A DNA stretch of 13,024 bases, taken from contig DPWF01000079.1 in NCBI GenBank assembly GCA_003526435.1, positions 5,005-18,028 on the forward strand, written 5' to 3'. Numbering within the stretch: the stretch's first letter is position 1; every line of letters begins with the position of its first letter. The stretch is from Chitinophagaceae bacterium. GTDB taxonomy: Bacteria; Bacteroidota; Bacteroidia; Chitinophagales; Chitinophagaceae. A program made the translations under genes and the position numbers. Below the pieces are notes generated by a model. That model did no database searches. It was not told the DNA's origin and was given only the letters and a program-made list of their open reading frames with translations. This document shows, one piece after another, positions 5,879 to 13,024 of this stretch.

Positions 5879-6711
5879 ACCAGTAGTTTGATTCCTGTTT
5901 GCGTAAACTCAATCTTTCTTTGTTTATACAAGTTGCCGGTGGTCATTTTAAAAGTTTTCTTACTCATGCCGAAGAAATCATAAATGTCTTCGGGAGCAGA
6001 CTTATCGTTGTATGGCAGGTAACCATTGTTTTCTTCAAGCAGGCGTAACACTTTACCCGCTTCATCTTCCACTTTTTGAAACCCGGGTTTGCCGAGCACT
6101 ACATCAATTTTATTTCCGGGTAATATTTTCTTCACGAATCCTTTCAGTCTGTCACCAATCTCGATTTCAGTAAATATTTCACTGGTGTGAATAATGCCAC
6201 TGTGCAGGTTGTTAATGATTACCACATAACCCAATTCAGATTTGCGATATACAAGCAGGTCTACCTGATCGAGTTCTTTTACGGTTAATGTGTCATTGCT
6301 TAATAACTGCTCCAGTTTTTCGGTGGCTGCTACCCTGCCTGTCATCTCATCGATATAAAGCTTTACCAGGTATTCGCCTCCTTCACGCATGCCTCCCAAT
6401 TGTTTGGATGCAGGTACAAATAAGTCTTTCATTAATCCCCAGTCGAGAAAAGCCCCCTGTCTGGTTACAGCCACAGCTTTCATTTTAACGATCTCTCCTA
6501 CACAGGCTTTTGCTTTTTGTGTAGTTGCAATCAGCCGGTTATCTGAATCATGGTACACAAATACAGTCAGTTCATCCCCAATCTTTAGCCCCTTGGGAGC
6601 AAAACGGGTTGGTAACAGAATACCATCCTCGCCATTGTCGAGATAAAATCCAAAATCTACTTTCCTTGATACTTTCAGTGTATTGTATTGGCCTACCAGC
6701 ACTGGCTCCAT
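5866..6711 (-). CDS. cvfB: CvfB-type S1 RNA-binding protein
   Basis: The 281-residue protein fits the CvfB/YitL family in length and layout. Three successive S1-like OB folds can be traced: about 5-65 (VGQYNTLKVSRKVDFGFYLD), 70-131 (VGEIVKMKAVAVTRQGAFLDWG then DLFVPASKQ), and 145-207 (DLLVYRKSELGYVVIINNLHSGIIHTSE). A C-terminal winged-helix-like domain (about 215-281) contains the conserved YLPYNDKSAPEDIYDFFGMSKKTFK. CvfB proteins bind RNA in the cytoplasm; in Staphylococcus the homologue influences virulence gene expression. The role in Bacteroidota is not established. It is transcribed alone, divergent from the gene at 6831. The last residues DES and the stop come from a heptamer repeat. 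Confidence 0.9.
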   Translation of the reverse strand: MEPVLVGQYNTLKVSRKVDFGFYLDNGEDGILLPTRFAPKGLKIGDELTVFVYHDSDNRLIATTQKAKACVGEIVKMKAVAVTRQGAFLDWGLMKDLFVPASKQLGGMREGGEYLVKLYIDEMTGRVAATEKLEQLLSNDTLTVKELDQVDLLVYRKSELGYVVIINNLHSGIIHTSEIFTEIEIGDRLKGFVKKILPGNKIDVVLGKPGFQKVEDEAGKVLRLLEENNGYLPYNDKSAPEDIYDFFGMSKKTFKMTTGNLYKQRKIEFTQTGIKLLVDES

Positions 6712-6727
6712 AAAACAGTTTAAGAAG

Positions 6728-6735
6728 CAAAAATA
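6728..6735 (-). promoter_or_regulatory. Predicted -7 box for the cvfB-like gene
   Basis: The minus strand reads TATTTTTG, an exact TAnnTTTG match, 16 bp upstream of the start codon. It implies a very short leader. No clear -33 element was seen. Confidence 0.45.
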
Positions 6736-6830
6736 GGTTAGTTTATTGGTTTAGTCTCTAAATGACTCTTTCCACTACTGTTAGCAACTTTAGAGAACTC
6801 CCTTCAAATGCTTTAAATATTTTGCGGCCG

Positions 6831-7754
6831 ATGAAGCGGATCAAGCCCCTAATTGGATTAGTTTTTCTATTTTCTGGTTGGAAACAAACAATATTGTCAC
6901 AACAGGTAAATGGCCACTGGTATGGAGTGGGTAAAGTTGCCGTTCCCGGAGAGCATAGTGCTTATCTGGCCGAATTGATTTTAAAACAAAAAGGCAAAAC
7001 TGTTACCGGTGAATTACAATATTATTTTCGCGACAGCCTGTTTAAGCTGGCAGTGAGCGGAATATTCAACAGTCAGAACAGACAACTGACTTTTAAACCC
7101 CTGCCTTTTATTTATTATTTATCCAGAAGTACCAGGAATGGAATCGATTGTATCCTTAGCGGTAATTTCACACTCATTGTTAACCGGACCGAATCAATAT
7201 TAAATGGCGCCTTCGAAAGTGATGCGGCCCATCGATATACGGCTCCCCCTATTCAATTTCGTTTCAGGTATTCAACAGATACCATTCCTTCTGCAGTTGA
7301 TCTCTCCGCTCAAACTGAAGATGATGAATCAATAAGCGATACTGCCCTTGTACAGGCCATTACTCCGGTTGAAGCAAAAGCTCCGAAAGCTATTGATTCC
7401 ATATTTAAAGCAAGAGACAAATTATTTGTGCGTGAGATTGAAGTTTCTGGTGGTCCTTTGCGTCTTGAATTATACGATAACGGAAGTATTGATTATGATT
7501 CTGTATCAGTTTATCTCAATGATCAATTACTGATACCCAAAGTTAAGTTGGATCATAAAGCCATCAGAAAGACCATACAATTAGATAGCACGCTTCCACA
7601 TCATGAATTAAGCATGTTCGCAGAAAACCTTGGAATGGTTCCTCCTAATACGGCTGCATTGATTATTTATGATGGAGATAAAAGATATGAACTGATTCTT
7701 ACCAGTGATCTGAACCGTACTGCTACCATCAGGCTGAAGAACAGAAAATATTGA
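6831..7754 (+). CDS. Exported two-domain protein of unknown function
   Basis: An in-frame ATG exists at 6762, but I choose ATG 6831 (307 residues) because MKRIKPLIGLVFLFSG starts a signal peptide there, with likely cleavage near ILSQQ (21-25). The first mature domain (about 26-148) starts VNGHWYGVG and alternates hydrophobic strands with turns (LAELILKQKGKTVTGELQYY), suggesting a lipocalin-like or other beta barrel. An acidic, Pro/Ala-rich linker (about 150-195) follows. The second domain (about 198-307) has LRLELYDNGSIDYDSVSVYL, then LSMFAENLGMVPPNTAALII, then YDGDKRYELILTSDL. I recall this C-terminal block from other exported Bacteroidota proteins, without a known function. It has no catalytic motif. 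It lies upstream of SusC on the same strand, but 328 bp away, so it is probably a separate unit. Confidence 0.78.
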   Translation: MKRIKPLIGLVFLFSGWKQTILSQQVNGHWYGVGKVAVPGEHSAYLAELILKQKGKTVTGELQYYFRDSLFKLAVSGIFNSQNRQLTFKPLPFIYYLSRSTRNGIDCILSGNFTLIVNRTESILNGAFESDAAHRYTAPPIQFRFRYSTDTIPSAVDLSAQTEDDESISDTALVQAITPVEAKAPKAIDSIFKARDKLFVREIEVSGGPLRLELYDNGSIDYDSVSVYLNDQLLIPKVKLDHKAIRKTIQLDSTLPHHELSMFAENLGMVPPNTAALIIYDGDKRYELILTSDLNRTATIRLKNRKY

Positions 7755-8082
7755 GTACGCAATAATAAATGTTGAACTGAGCGATTTTCTTTAACATCTA
7801 TAGTTTATTTTCTCCCAACACTACCAGTTTATTATCGTTCAATCGGCATACATTTTCTCTGTGCCTCATTTCAATTGTATCATACATTCTTTGGCTGGCA
7901 ACTGCCAGGCAATCAATTCCGCAAGCTATTACAGATATATTACTTCATATTTTCTACATATATTAAAACAATTATAATATTTATCCAAAATGTGCTATTC
8001 CTTCTATTATTTTAACTATTTCGCAGAGTTTAACATTTTTTTTTAAATTCATGGTCCTATAACTTCTTAAACCAAACAACAC
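7755..8082. other. 328-bp intergenic region upstream of susC
   Basis: No ORF with coding character, tRNA or other RNA gene was found here. It holds a 22-bp imperfect palindrome (7891-7912), then a strongly AT-rich stretch, a TATTTCG resembling a -7 box (8017-8023), and a run of nine T (8036-8044). The susC promoter should lie in the AT-rich part, but I could not place both elements with confidence. There is no Shine-Dalgarno sequence before the susC ATG, as is usual for the phylum. Confidence 0.6.
7891..7912. promoter_or_regulatory. Imperfect 22-bp palindrome upstream of susC
   Basis: CTGGCA and TGCCAG are perfect 6-bp arms around AC. Beyond one G/G mismatch on each side, TTG and CAA pair again, so 9 of 10 positions per arm match. 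It is 170 bp upstream of the susC ATG. No T-run follows, so a rho-independent terminator is unlikely; an operator or attenuator is possible. Confidence 0.4.
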
Positions 8083-11000
8083 ATGAGAAAAATTGTGACT
8101 AGCTTATTGCTAGCAATGTGTGTTACTATTGCAGTAAACGCACAAGTGCTAAGTATTTCCGGTCGGGTTACAGATGAGAAAGGAGCTCCTATTCCTTCTG
8201 CATCCGTTACGATCAAAGGAAAACCCAATGCTGGCATTGCCGCCGATGCCCAGGGTAATTACAAAATTTCAGCTTCAAAAGGAGATGTACTGGTTATTTC
8301 AAGCGTAAGTTTCGCTACGCGTGAAGTAACTGTAGGTACAAACACAACAGTGAACGTTTCACTGGCTCCTGATGCTTCTTTATCTGAAGTAGTTGTAACG
8401 GCGATGGGTATCAAGCGTTCTGAAAAAGCAATCGGTTATGCTGTTTCCAAAGTGGAACCCGGCACCTTATTGCAGAAATCTGAGCCCAATATCCTCAACA
8501 ACCTTGCGGGTAAAGTTCCCGGGGTTGATATACGGGCTGGTCAGGGTGCTCCCGGTGCCGCTACCCGTATGCAGATCAGGGGTGTATCTTCATTCAATGG
8601 TGGGGAGCCTTTGATTATTGTGGATGGTGTTCCGTACAGTAACAACCTGGTAAACACCACCAGCCCTTTTAGTGGTGGTGGTACTTATGGTTCAGGTTTA
8701 AACAATATTGACCCGAACGATATCGAGTCAATGAACGTGTTAAAGGGCGCTGCTGCGGCTTCCCTGTATGGTTCACGTGCGGCCAATGGGGTATTATTAA
8801 TCACTACCAAGTCGGGTGCTCCAAAAAAAGGCGCCAAATCGCTCAATGTAACTTACCGTGCAGGTTACAGTATTGAGAAAATATCGGATGTACCCGAATT
8901 CCAGAACTCTTACGGTGCTGGTGCCAACTTCAGAACACAATCATCAAATGGTTCATGGGGAGCTAAATTCGGAAAGGGTGTAATCTATGATGCCTCAGGT
9001 AACGTAATTGGTACTTCCGCTTCTGGTATTGATTCTATTCCTGCAACAACATGGGCTACCATGTTTGCGTCTTATCCTGAACTTTTCCCGAATGGACGTC
9101 TTGCTTACAAACCATATCCTAATAATGTGTCTTCTCTATTCAATACGGGGCACTTACTGGAAAACTCTGTAGGTCTGAATGGCGGAGAAGGGAATACTAC
9201 ATTCAGTGCTACTTTATCACGTGTAGATCAGAAAGGTTATATCACCAATTCAAGCTATACCAAAAACAATATCAGTGTAGGAGGTCAGACAAGTGTTGGC
9301 AATCTTACATTCGGTGCCAATATCTCTTATGCCCGAAGCAAACAGATAGGTGGTTTTATTGGTCAGGCCCAGAGCTTTATATCACAGTGGGGACGTACCT
9401 ACACCATGGCGAGGAACTGGGACATCGTTGGATGGCCATCAGAAGACAGGGCTGGTCGACAAATCGGATTTAATGATGGTCAGTACACCAACCCTGTGTG
9501 GGGTGCTTATCATAATGTGATCACTTCTATAGATGACCGTATTGTTGCGAATGTGAGAGCTTCTTACAAATTCAGCAAAAGGGCACGTGTCGACTTCAAT
9601 GGTGGTGTTAACAACTACGCATTGTACAGAGATCAGATTATCGACAAATCATCTTTGGGAAGTGCAGACAACCTGTTGGGTACACTTACTGAGGTAGTAA
9701 ACAGAACCCAGGAAATCAATGCAAAAATCGTTGCCGTTTTCAATCCCAAAATTTTTGAAAATTTTACATTGGATGTTAACATAGGTAGTGAAGTGAACGA
9801 AAGAACCAGCCGCAATCAGCAGGTATATGGTGTTGACTTCGTAATTCCGGGTTTATTCAACCTTACGAATACACGTCGTCAGACTTTCAGTGGAGATACC
9901 AGATCTAAAAGAAGATTAGTGGGTGTGTTCGGAGATGCTTCTCTTGGATACAAAAATTTTGCTTTCTTAAACATCACCAGCAGAATGGATCTGACTTCTA
10001 CCCTGCCTTATAAAAACGCGAGATACTTCTATCCGGGTGTTTCGGGTTCATTGGTTTGGTCTGATGCTTTCGGGCTTAAATCGAACTGGTTGGATTATGG
10101 TAAACTTCGTGCAGGTTATGCAAGAGTGGGTAATGATGCCGGACCACATAATGGTCAACCCATTTTTGGTCTGAATGCTGCTGGTTTCCTCGGACAGCCG
10201 CTGGCAACAAGAGGTGGCTCTAGTTATGACCCCAACCTGACCCCTGAGTTTACGACTGAATTGGAAATCGGTTCCGATATGCGTTTCTTCAAAGGAAGAC
10301 TGGGTCTGGAACTCACATGGTATGACAAAAGATCTACTGATCTGATTTATTCCATCGGTTTACCTCAGACTACCGGTTATAGCTCTTTCTTTACCAACCT
10401 CGGGGAAATCCGTAATACAGGCTGGGAAGCTGCTTTAGATATTAAACCGGTAATTCTCAAAAATTTCCAGTGGGATGTAAGAGCCATCTTTACCAGAAAT
10501 ATTAACACCGTTGAAAGACTGATACCAGGTCTTACAAGAGATATCATTGGTGGTTTCAATTATATTGAAGCAGGATTTCCTTATGGTTATTTAAGGGGTT
10601 CTTTCTCTGCCAGAACAGATGATGGACAGTTATTAATTAACCCTTCTTCTGGTATGCCATTCTTAGACCCCAACCCAGGTATGGTAGGTAACCCCAATGC
10701 CGATTACAAAATAGGCATTACCAATAACTTTAATTTCAAAGGAATTGAATTAAGTATTCTTTGGGATATGACCAAGGGAGGTGATTTCTACTCTGAAACC
10801 ATCAGCAGTATGCTGGGAAGAGGTGTTACAAAAGATACAGAAGACAGAGAAAAGAACCGCGTAATTACAGGTGTTTATGGAAACCCAACTCCTGTTCCTG
10901 GTCCAAACGGGCTGAATCGTTATACACCAATGCTGGTAGGTGGCAAAACTGTACCTAACCAAACAAGGGTAACTACCAACGACTTATTCTTTACACAGGG

Positions 11001-11307
11001 AACAGGTGCAAGCTTTGCAACGAATGGTGCATTTGAATATGCGGTTTTTGATGGTACAATTTACAGGTTGAGAGAAATTACACTCGGTTATTCTTTACCA
11101 AAAAGATGGGTGAGTAAACTTAAGTTATCAAATGTTACCATCTCATTAAGTGGACGTAACCTTTGGTACCTGGCACCGAACGTACCTAAGTATACCAACT
11201 TCGATCCGGATATTAACTCAGTAGTAGGTGCAGGTACACAAGGTGTTGAAACCGGTGGCGCACCCAGTACAAAAAGATATGGTCTGAACCTGAACGTAAC
11301 TTTCTAA
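8083..11307 (+). CDS. SusC/RagA-family TonB-linked outer membrane transporter
   Basis: The 1074-residue protein is a full-length SusC-type transporter, the barrel half of a SusCD nutrient importer in the outer membrane, driven by TonB. A signal peptide (1-20, cleavage after NA before Gln21) is followed by a carboxypeptidase-regulatory-like beta domain (about 24-95: SISGRVTDEKGAPIPSASV). Next is the TonB-box segment LSEVVVTAMGIKR (100-112). The plug domain includes NILNNLAGKVPGVDIR (136-151), MQIRG, PLIIVDGVPY (176-185), and the family motif NNIDPNDIESMNVLKGAAAA (207-226) with YGSRAANGVLLITTKSG. The rest is a beta barrel ending in aromatic Phe (LNLNVTF). There is no N-terminal STN domain, so signalling through an anti-sigma factor is not expected. 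SusD-like follows after 23 bp. The substrate cannot be inferred. Confidence 0.97.
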   Translation: MRKIVTSLLLAMCVTIAVNAQVLSISGRVTDEKGAPIPSASVTIKGKPNAGIAADAQGNYKISASKGDVLVISSVSFATREVTVGTNTTVNVSLAPDASLSEVVVTAMGIKRSEKAIGYAVSKVEPGTLLQKSEPNILNNLAGKVPGVDIRAGQGAPGAATRMQIRGVSSFNGGEPLIIVDGVPYSNNLVNTTSPFSGGGTYGSGLNNIDPNDIESMNVLKGAAAASLYGSRAANGVLLITTKSGAPKKGAKSLNVTYRAGYSIEKISDVPEFQNSYGAGANFRTQSSNGSWGAKFGKGVIYDASGNVIGTSASGIDSIPATTWATMFASYPELFPNGRLAYKPYPNNVSSLFNTGHLLENSVGLNGGEGNTTFSATLSRVDQKGYITNSSYTKNNISVGGQTSVGNLTFGANISYARSKQIGGFIGQAQSFISQWGRTYTMARNWDIVGWPSEDRAGRQIGFNDGQYTNPVWGAYHNVITSIDDRIVANVRASYKFSKRARVDFNGGVNNYALYRDQIIDKSSLGSADNLLGTLTEVVNRTQEINAKIVAVFNPKIFENFTLDVNIGSEVNERTSRNQQVYGVDFVIPGLFNLTNTRRQTFSGDTRSKRRLVGVFGDASLGYKNFAFLNITSRMDLTSTLPYKNARYFYPGVSGSLVWSDAFGLKSNWLDYGKLRAGYARVGNDAGPHNGQPIFGLNAAGFLGQPLATRGGSSYDPNLTPEFTTELEIGSDMRFFKGRLGLELTWYDKRSTDLIYSIGLPQTTGYSSFFTNLGEIRNTGWEAALDIKPVILKNFQWDVRAIFTRNINTVERLIPGLTRDIIGGFNYIEAGFPYGYLRGSFSARTDDGQLLINPSSGMPFLDPNPGMVGNPNADYKIGITNNFNFKGIELSILWDMTKGGDFYSETISSMLGRGVTKDTEDREKNRVITGVYGNPTPVPGPNGLNRYTPMLVGGKTVPNQTRVTTNDLFFTQGTGASFATNGAFEYAVFDGTIYRLREITLGYSLPKRWVSKLKLSNVTISLSGRNLWYLAPNVPKYTNFDPDINSVVGAGTQGVETGGAPSTKRYGLNLNVTF

Positions 11308-11330
11308 TATCATTAAGTAAAAAAATATTT

Positions 11331-13013
11331 ATGAGAAGGATAAAATATATCTCTTACATTTTTACAGCCCTGATAGTGCTTTCTGCATCAGGCATTGGCT
11401 GTAAAAAATTTCTTGATGTAAACAAGAATCCCAATAGCCCTACCCCCGAATCTGTACAATTGTCTATGGTACTCAGTGCTGCTGAACGAAATATTTCCAA
11501 CAGCTTTGCATTAGGTTCTGGTCTGGGAAATACTTTTTCAGTATATACACATCAGATGACGGGCCGTGTAGGTGCAGACCGCTATGGTGCAGGCGCATCA
11601 GGATGGGAAGGATTGTATAGTGCCATCTCTAACCTGAATGTGATCATTACACGTGGCACTGCAGAAAACCGTTTTGTCTACGTTGGAATCGCCAAAATAT
11701 TGAAAGCCTATACTTTCAGTATGATGGTAGATATCTGGGGAGATATCCCTTTTTCAGAATTCGATAAATTCGAACAAGGCATCACCCAGCCTAAATTTGA
11801 TAAGGGTTCAGATATTTATCCCAAATTATTCGCAATGCTGGATGAAGGTATTGCTGATATAAACAACACAACCGTTAACCCTTCAGTACCAGGTAATGAT
11901 GATTACATCTATAAAGGCAGTAAAACAAACTGGATCAAGGCAGCCAATACCATCAAACTGAAATTATATACTCAGGTAAGATTGGTACAAGACGTGAAAA
12001 CACAGGTTGCAGCATTACTGGCAGCACCCAACTCTCTGATTAACTCACAGGCTGAAAGTTTTGCGATGGCTTATGGTCCGATTGCTACTACCGATGACAG
12101 ACACCCCGGGTATGGCGACTATAACGCAACACAGCGCGGTGGACAGCTTTTCAGTCCATGGTTATATGAAATAATGAAAGGAAGAAATCCAGACATCCTT
12201 ACAGGTATTGCTGATCCGAGAATTCCTTATTATATCTACAACCAGAAATCTGCTCCCGGTGGCTCTAATCCAACACCGGAGAACTGTACCGAGTACCGTG
12301 ATGGTGGATTTATTACCATTCTCTTTGGATCAAATGGCCGATGCCGTGATGGATCAAACAGCCAGACTTATTCCTTATTTGGTATTTATCCGGTAGGTGG
12401 CAGATATGATGACGGCGCTGCAAGATCGGTTAACTCAATCGGCACCCAAAATGCAGGAACAGGTGCAAGACCACATCAGTTTATTTCTTATGCTGACCGT
12501 TTGTACCTGGAAGCTGAACTTATCAATGTTGGCGCAGTTGCTGGCGATGCAAGAGCTGTTTTCAGTAAAGCAATGGATGAATCATTTAATCAGGTTGATT
12601 ATGTGATCACCAACTTTATTAAACCAGGATCTGCAGGTGCACCACAAACAGTGCCATTAATTGCAACGCAGGCCGCTACTACAGCTTATAAAGCTGCTGT
12701 TCTTACTGCTTATGATTTAGCCAGCTCAGCCAAAAAACTCGAACACATCATAACGCAGAAATGGATCAATAGAATTGAGAACCCTGTTGACAACTATACC
12801 GATTATCGCAGAACCAAATACCCTGTATTGTTTGCACCTGCACCAGAAGGAACTGTAACAAGCGTAACAGCACCCGATGGCACTGTTACATCGGTATCAA
12901 ACGACAGAAAATACCCCTGGTCATTACCGTTCAGCGCCAATGAGATCGCACTGAACTCAAACGCACCACCTCAAAAAGTTCCTGAATCATTTAAAGTATT
13001 CTGGCAACCTTAA
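11331..13013 (+). CDS. SusD/RagB-family outer membrane lipoprotein (SusD-like_2 type)
   Basis: The 560-residue protein is the surface substrate-binding lid of the preceding SusC. The signal peptide ends SASGIGC, with Cys24 as lipidation site; Gly at -3 is less usual than Leu/Val/Ile. The mature N-terminus KKFLDVNKNPNSPT (25-38) is typical of the SusD-like_2 subgroup. Other family landmarks are MMVDIWGDIPFSE (131-143), YADRLYLEAE (387-396), and WINRIENPVDNYTDYRRTKYP near 485-500. The helical scaffold would be TPR-like. The gene starts 23 bp after the susC stop, with no separate promoter seen, so the two are one transcript. A short duplicated loop lies at residues 504-523. It stops 11 bp from the right edge, so partners such as surface glycanases or peptidases could follow outside the window. 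Confidence 0.95.
   Translation: MRRIKYISYIFTALIVLSASGIGCKKFLDVNKNPNSPTPESVQLSMVLSAAERNISNSFALGSGLGNTFSVYTHQMTGRVGADRYGAGASGWEGLYSAISNLNVIITRGTAENRFVYVGIAKILKAYTFSMMVDIWGDIPFSEFDKFEQGITQPKFDKGSDIYPKLFAMLDEGIADINNTTVNPSVPGNDDYIYKGSKTNWIKAANTIKLKLYTQVRLVQDVKTQVAALLAAPNSLINSQAESFAMAYGPIATTDDRHPGYGDYNATQRGGQLFSPWLYEIMKGRNPDILTGIADPRIPYYIYNQKSAPGGSNPTPENCTEYRDGGFITILFGSNGRCRDGSNSQTYSLFGIYPVGGRYDDGAARSVNSIGTQNAGTGARPHQFISYADRLYLEAELINVGAVAGDARAVFSKAMDESFNQVDYVITNFIKPGSAGAPQTVPLIATQAATTAYKAAVLTAYDLASSAKKLEHIITQKWINRIENPVDNYTDYRRTKYPVLFAPAPEGTVTSVTAPDGTVTSVSNDRKYPWSLPFSANEIALNSNAPPQKVPESFKVFWQP
12840..12899 (+). repeat. Internal 10-residue duplication in the SusD-like gene
   Basis: Codons 504-513 (APEGTVTSVT) and 514-523 (APDGTVTSVS) are nearly the same peptide. 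The DNA copies differ at many synonymous positions (AGC versus TCG, GTA versus GTT), so the duplication is either old or the result of convergence. It falls in a loop between the RRTKYP motif and the C-terminal helix region. Confidence 0.75.
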
Positions 13014-13024
13014 TCGATCCATTC

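Noticed and set aside
6755..6796. 8-bp inverted repeat TCTCTAAA / TTTAGAGA
   Set aside because: The arms are 26 bases apart and AT-rich; chance is likely.
6762..6830. Upstream ATG of the two-domain exported protein
   Set aside because: It would put 23 polar residues before a clear signal peptide. ATG 6831 is the better start.
8036..8044. Run of nine T upstream of susC as a phase-variable tract
   Set aside because: The tract is short for slippage switching and lies in an already AT-rich leader; nothing else supports it.
9633..10962. Minus-strand frames of 60-70 codons within susC
   Set aside because: They are antisense shadows of an intact, well-conserved SusC reading frame.
12208..12606. 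Plus-strand frames of 62 and 69 codons within the SusD-like gene
   Set aside because: They are out-of-frame shadows of the SusD-like coding sequence.

Overview
The window reads as a chromosomal segment of a Bacteroidota bacterium, most plausibly of the Chitinophagaceae/Sphingobacteriia type. The evidence is a SusC/SusD outer-membrane pair, a YtxJ-type bacillithiol redox protein, start codons with no clear Shine-Dalgarno sequence, -7 boxes of the TAnnTTTG type, and heptamer-periodic intergenic repeats. The genus assignment is inference. No tRNA, rRNA, CRISPR array, transposase or phage gene was seen.

Layout. (1) Positions 1-2041, minus strand: an Mpl-type murein peptide ligase followed 24 bp downstream by a DEDDh 3'-5' exonuclease whose C-terminus runs off the left edge. 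(2) Positions 2176-3365, plus strand: a probable operon of a 39-residue lipoprotein, a YtxJ-like thioredoxin-fold protein and a small NAD(P)-binding Rossmann protein. It is divergent from mpl. (3) Positions 3452-5188, minus strand: an acetyl-CoA acetyltransferase (thiolase) and, 6 bp later, a PaiA-like GNAT acetyltransferase. A strong 22-bp palindrome sits on the predicted thiolase promoter. (4) Positions 5357-5782, plus: a small exported protein of unknown function. (5) Positions 5866-6711, minus: a CvfB-type S1 RNA-binding protein. (6) Positions 6831-7754, plus: an exported two-domain protein of unknown function. (7) A 328-bp intergenic region with a palindrome, then a complete SusC (8083-11307) and SusD-like (11331-13013) pair. 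These form a TonB-dependent nutrient uptake unit whose enzymes, if any, lie beyond the right edge.

How the parts relate. Most genes are housekeeping or small accessory functions: murein recycling, proofreading-type exonuclease, thiol redox, acetyl-CoA chemistry and RNA binding. The SusC/SusD pair is the only clear transport system, and its substrate cannot be read from the sequence.

I do not see a convincing new multi-gene system. The most unusual non-coding signals are the 7-bp periodic repeats at both convergent gene junctions, where three of the four TGA stop codons lie inside the repeats, and the palindrome over the thiolase promoter. Promoter and operator calls are by eye and tentative.
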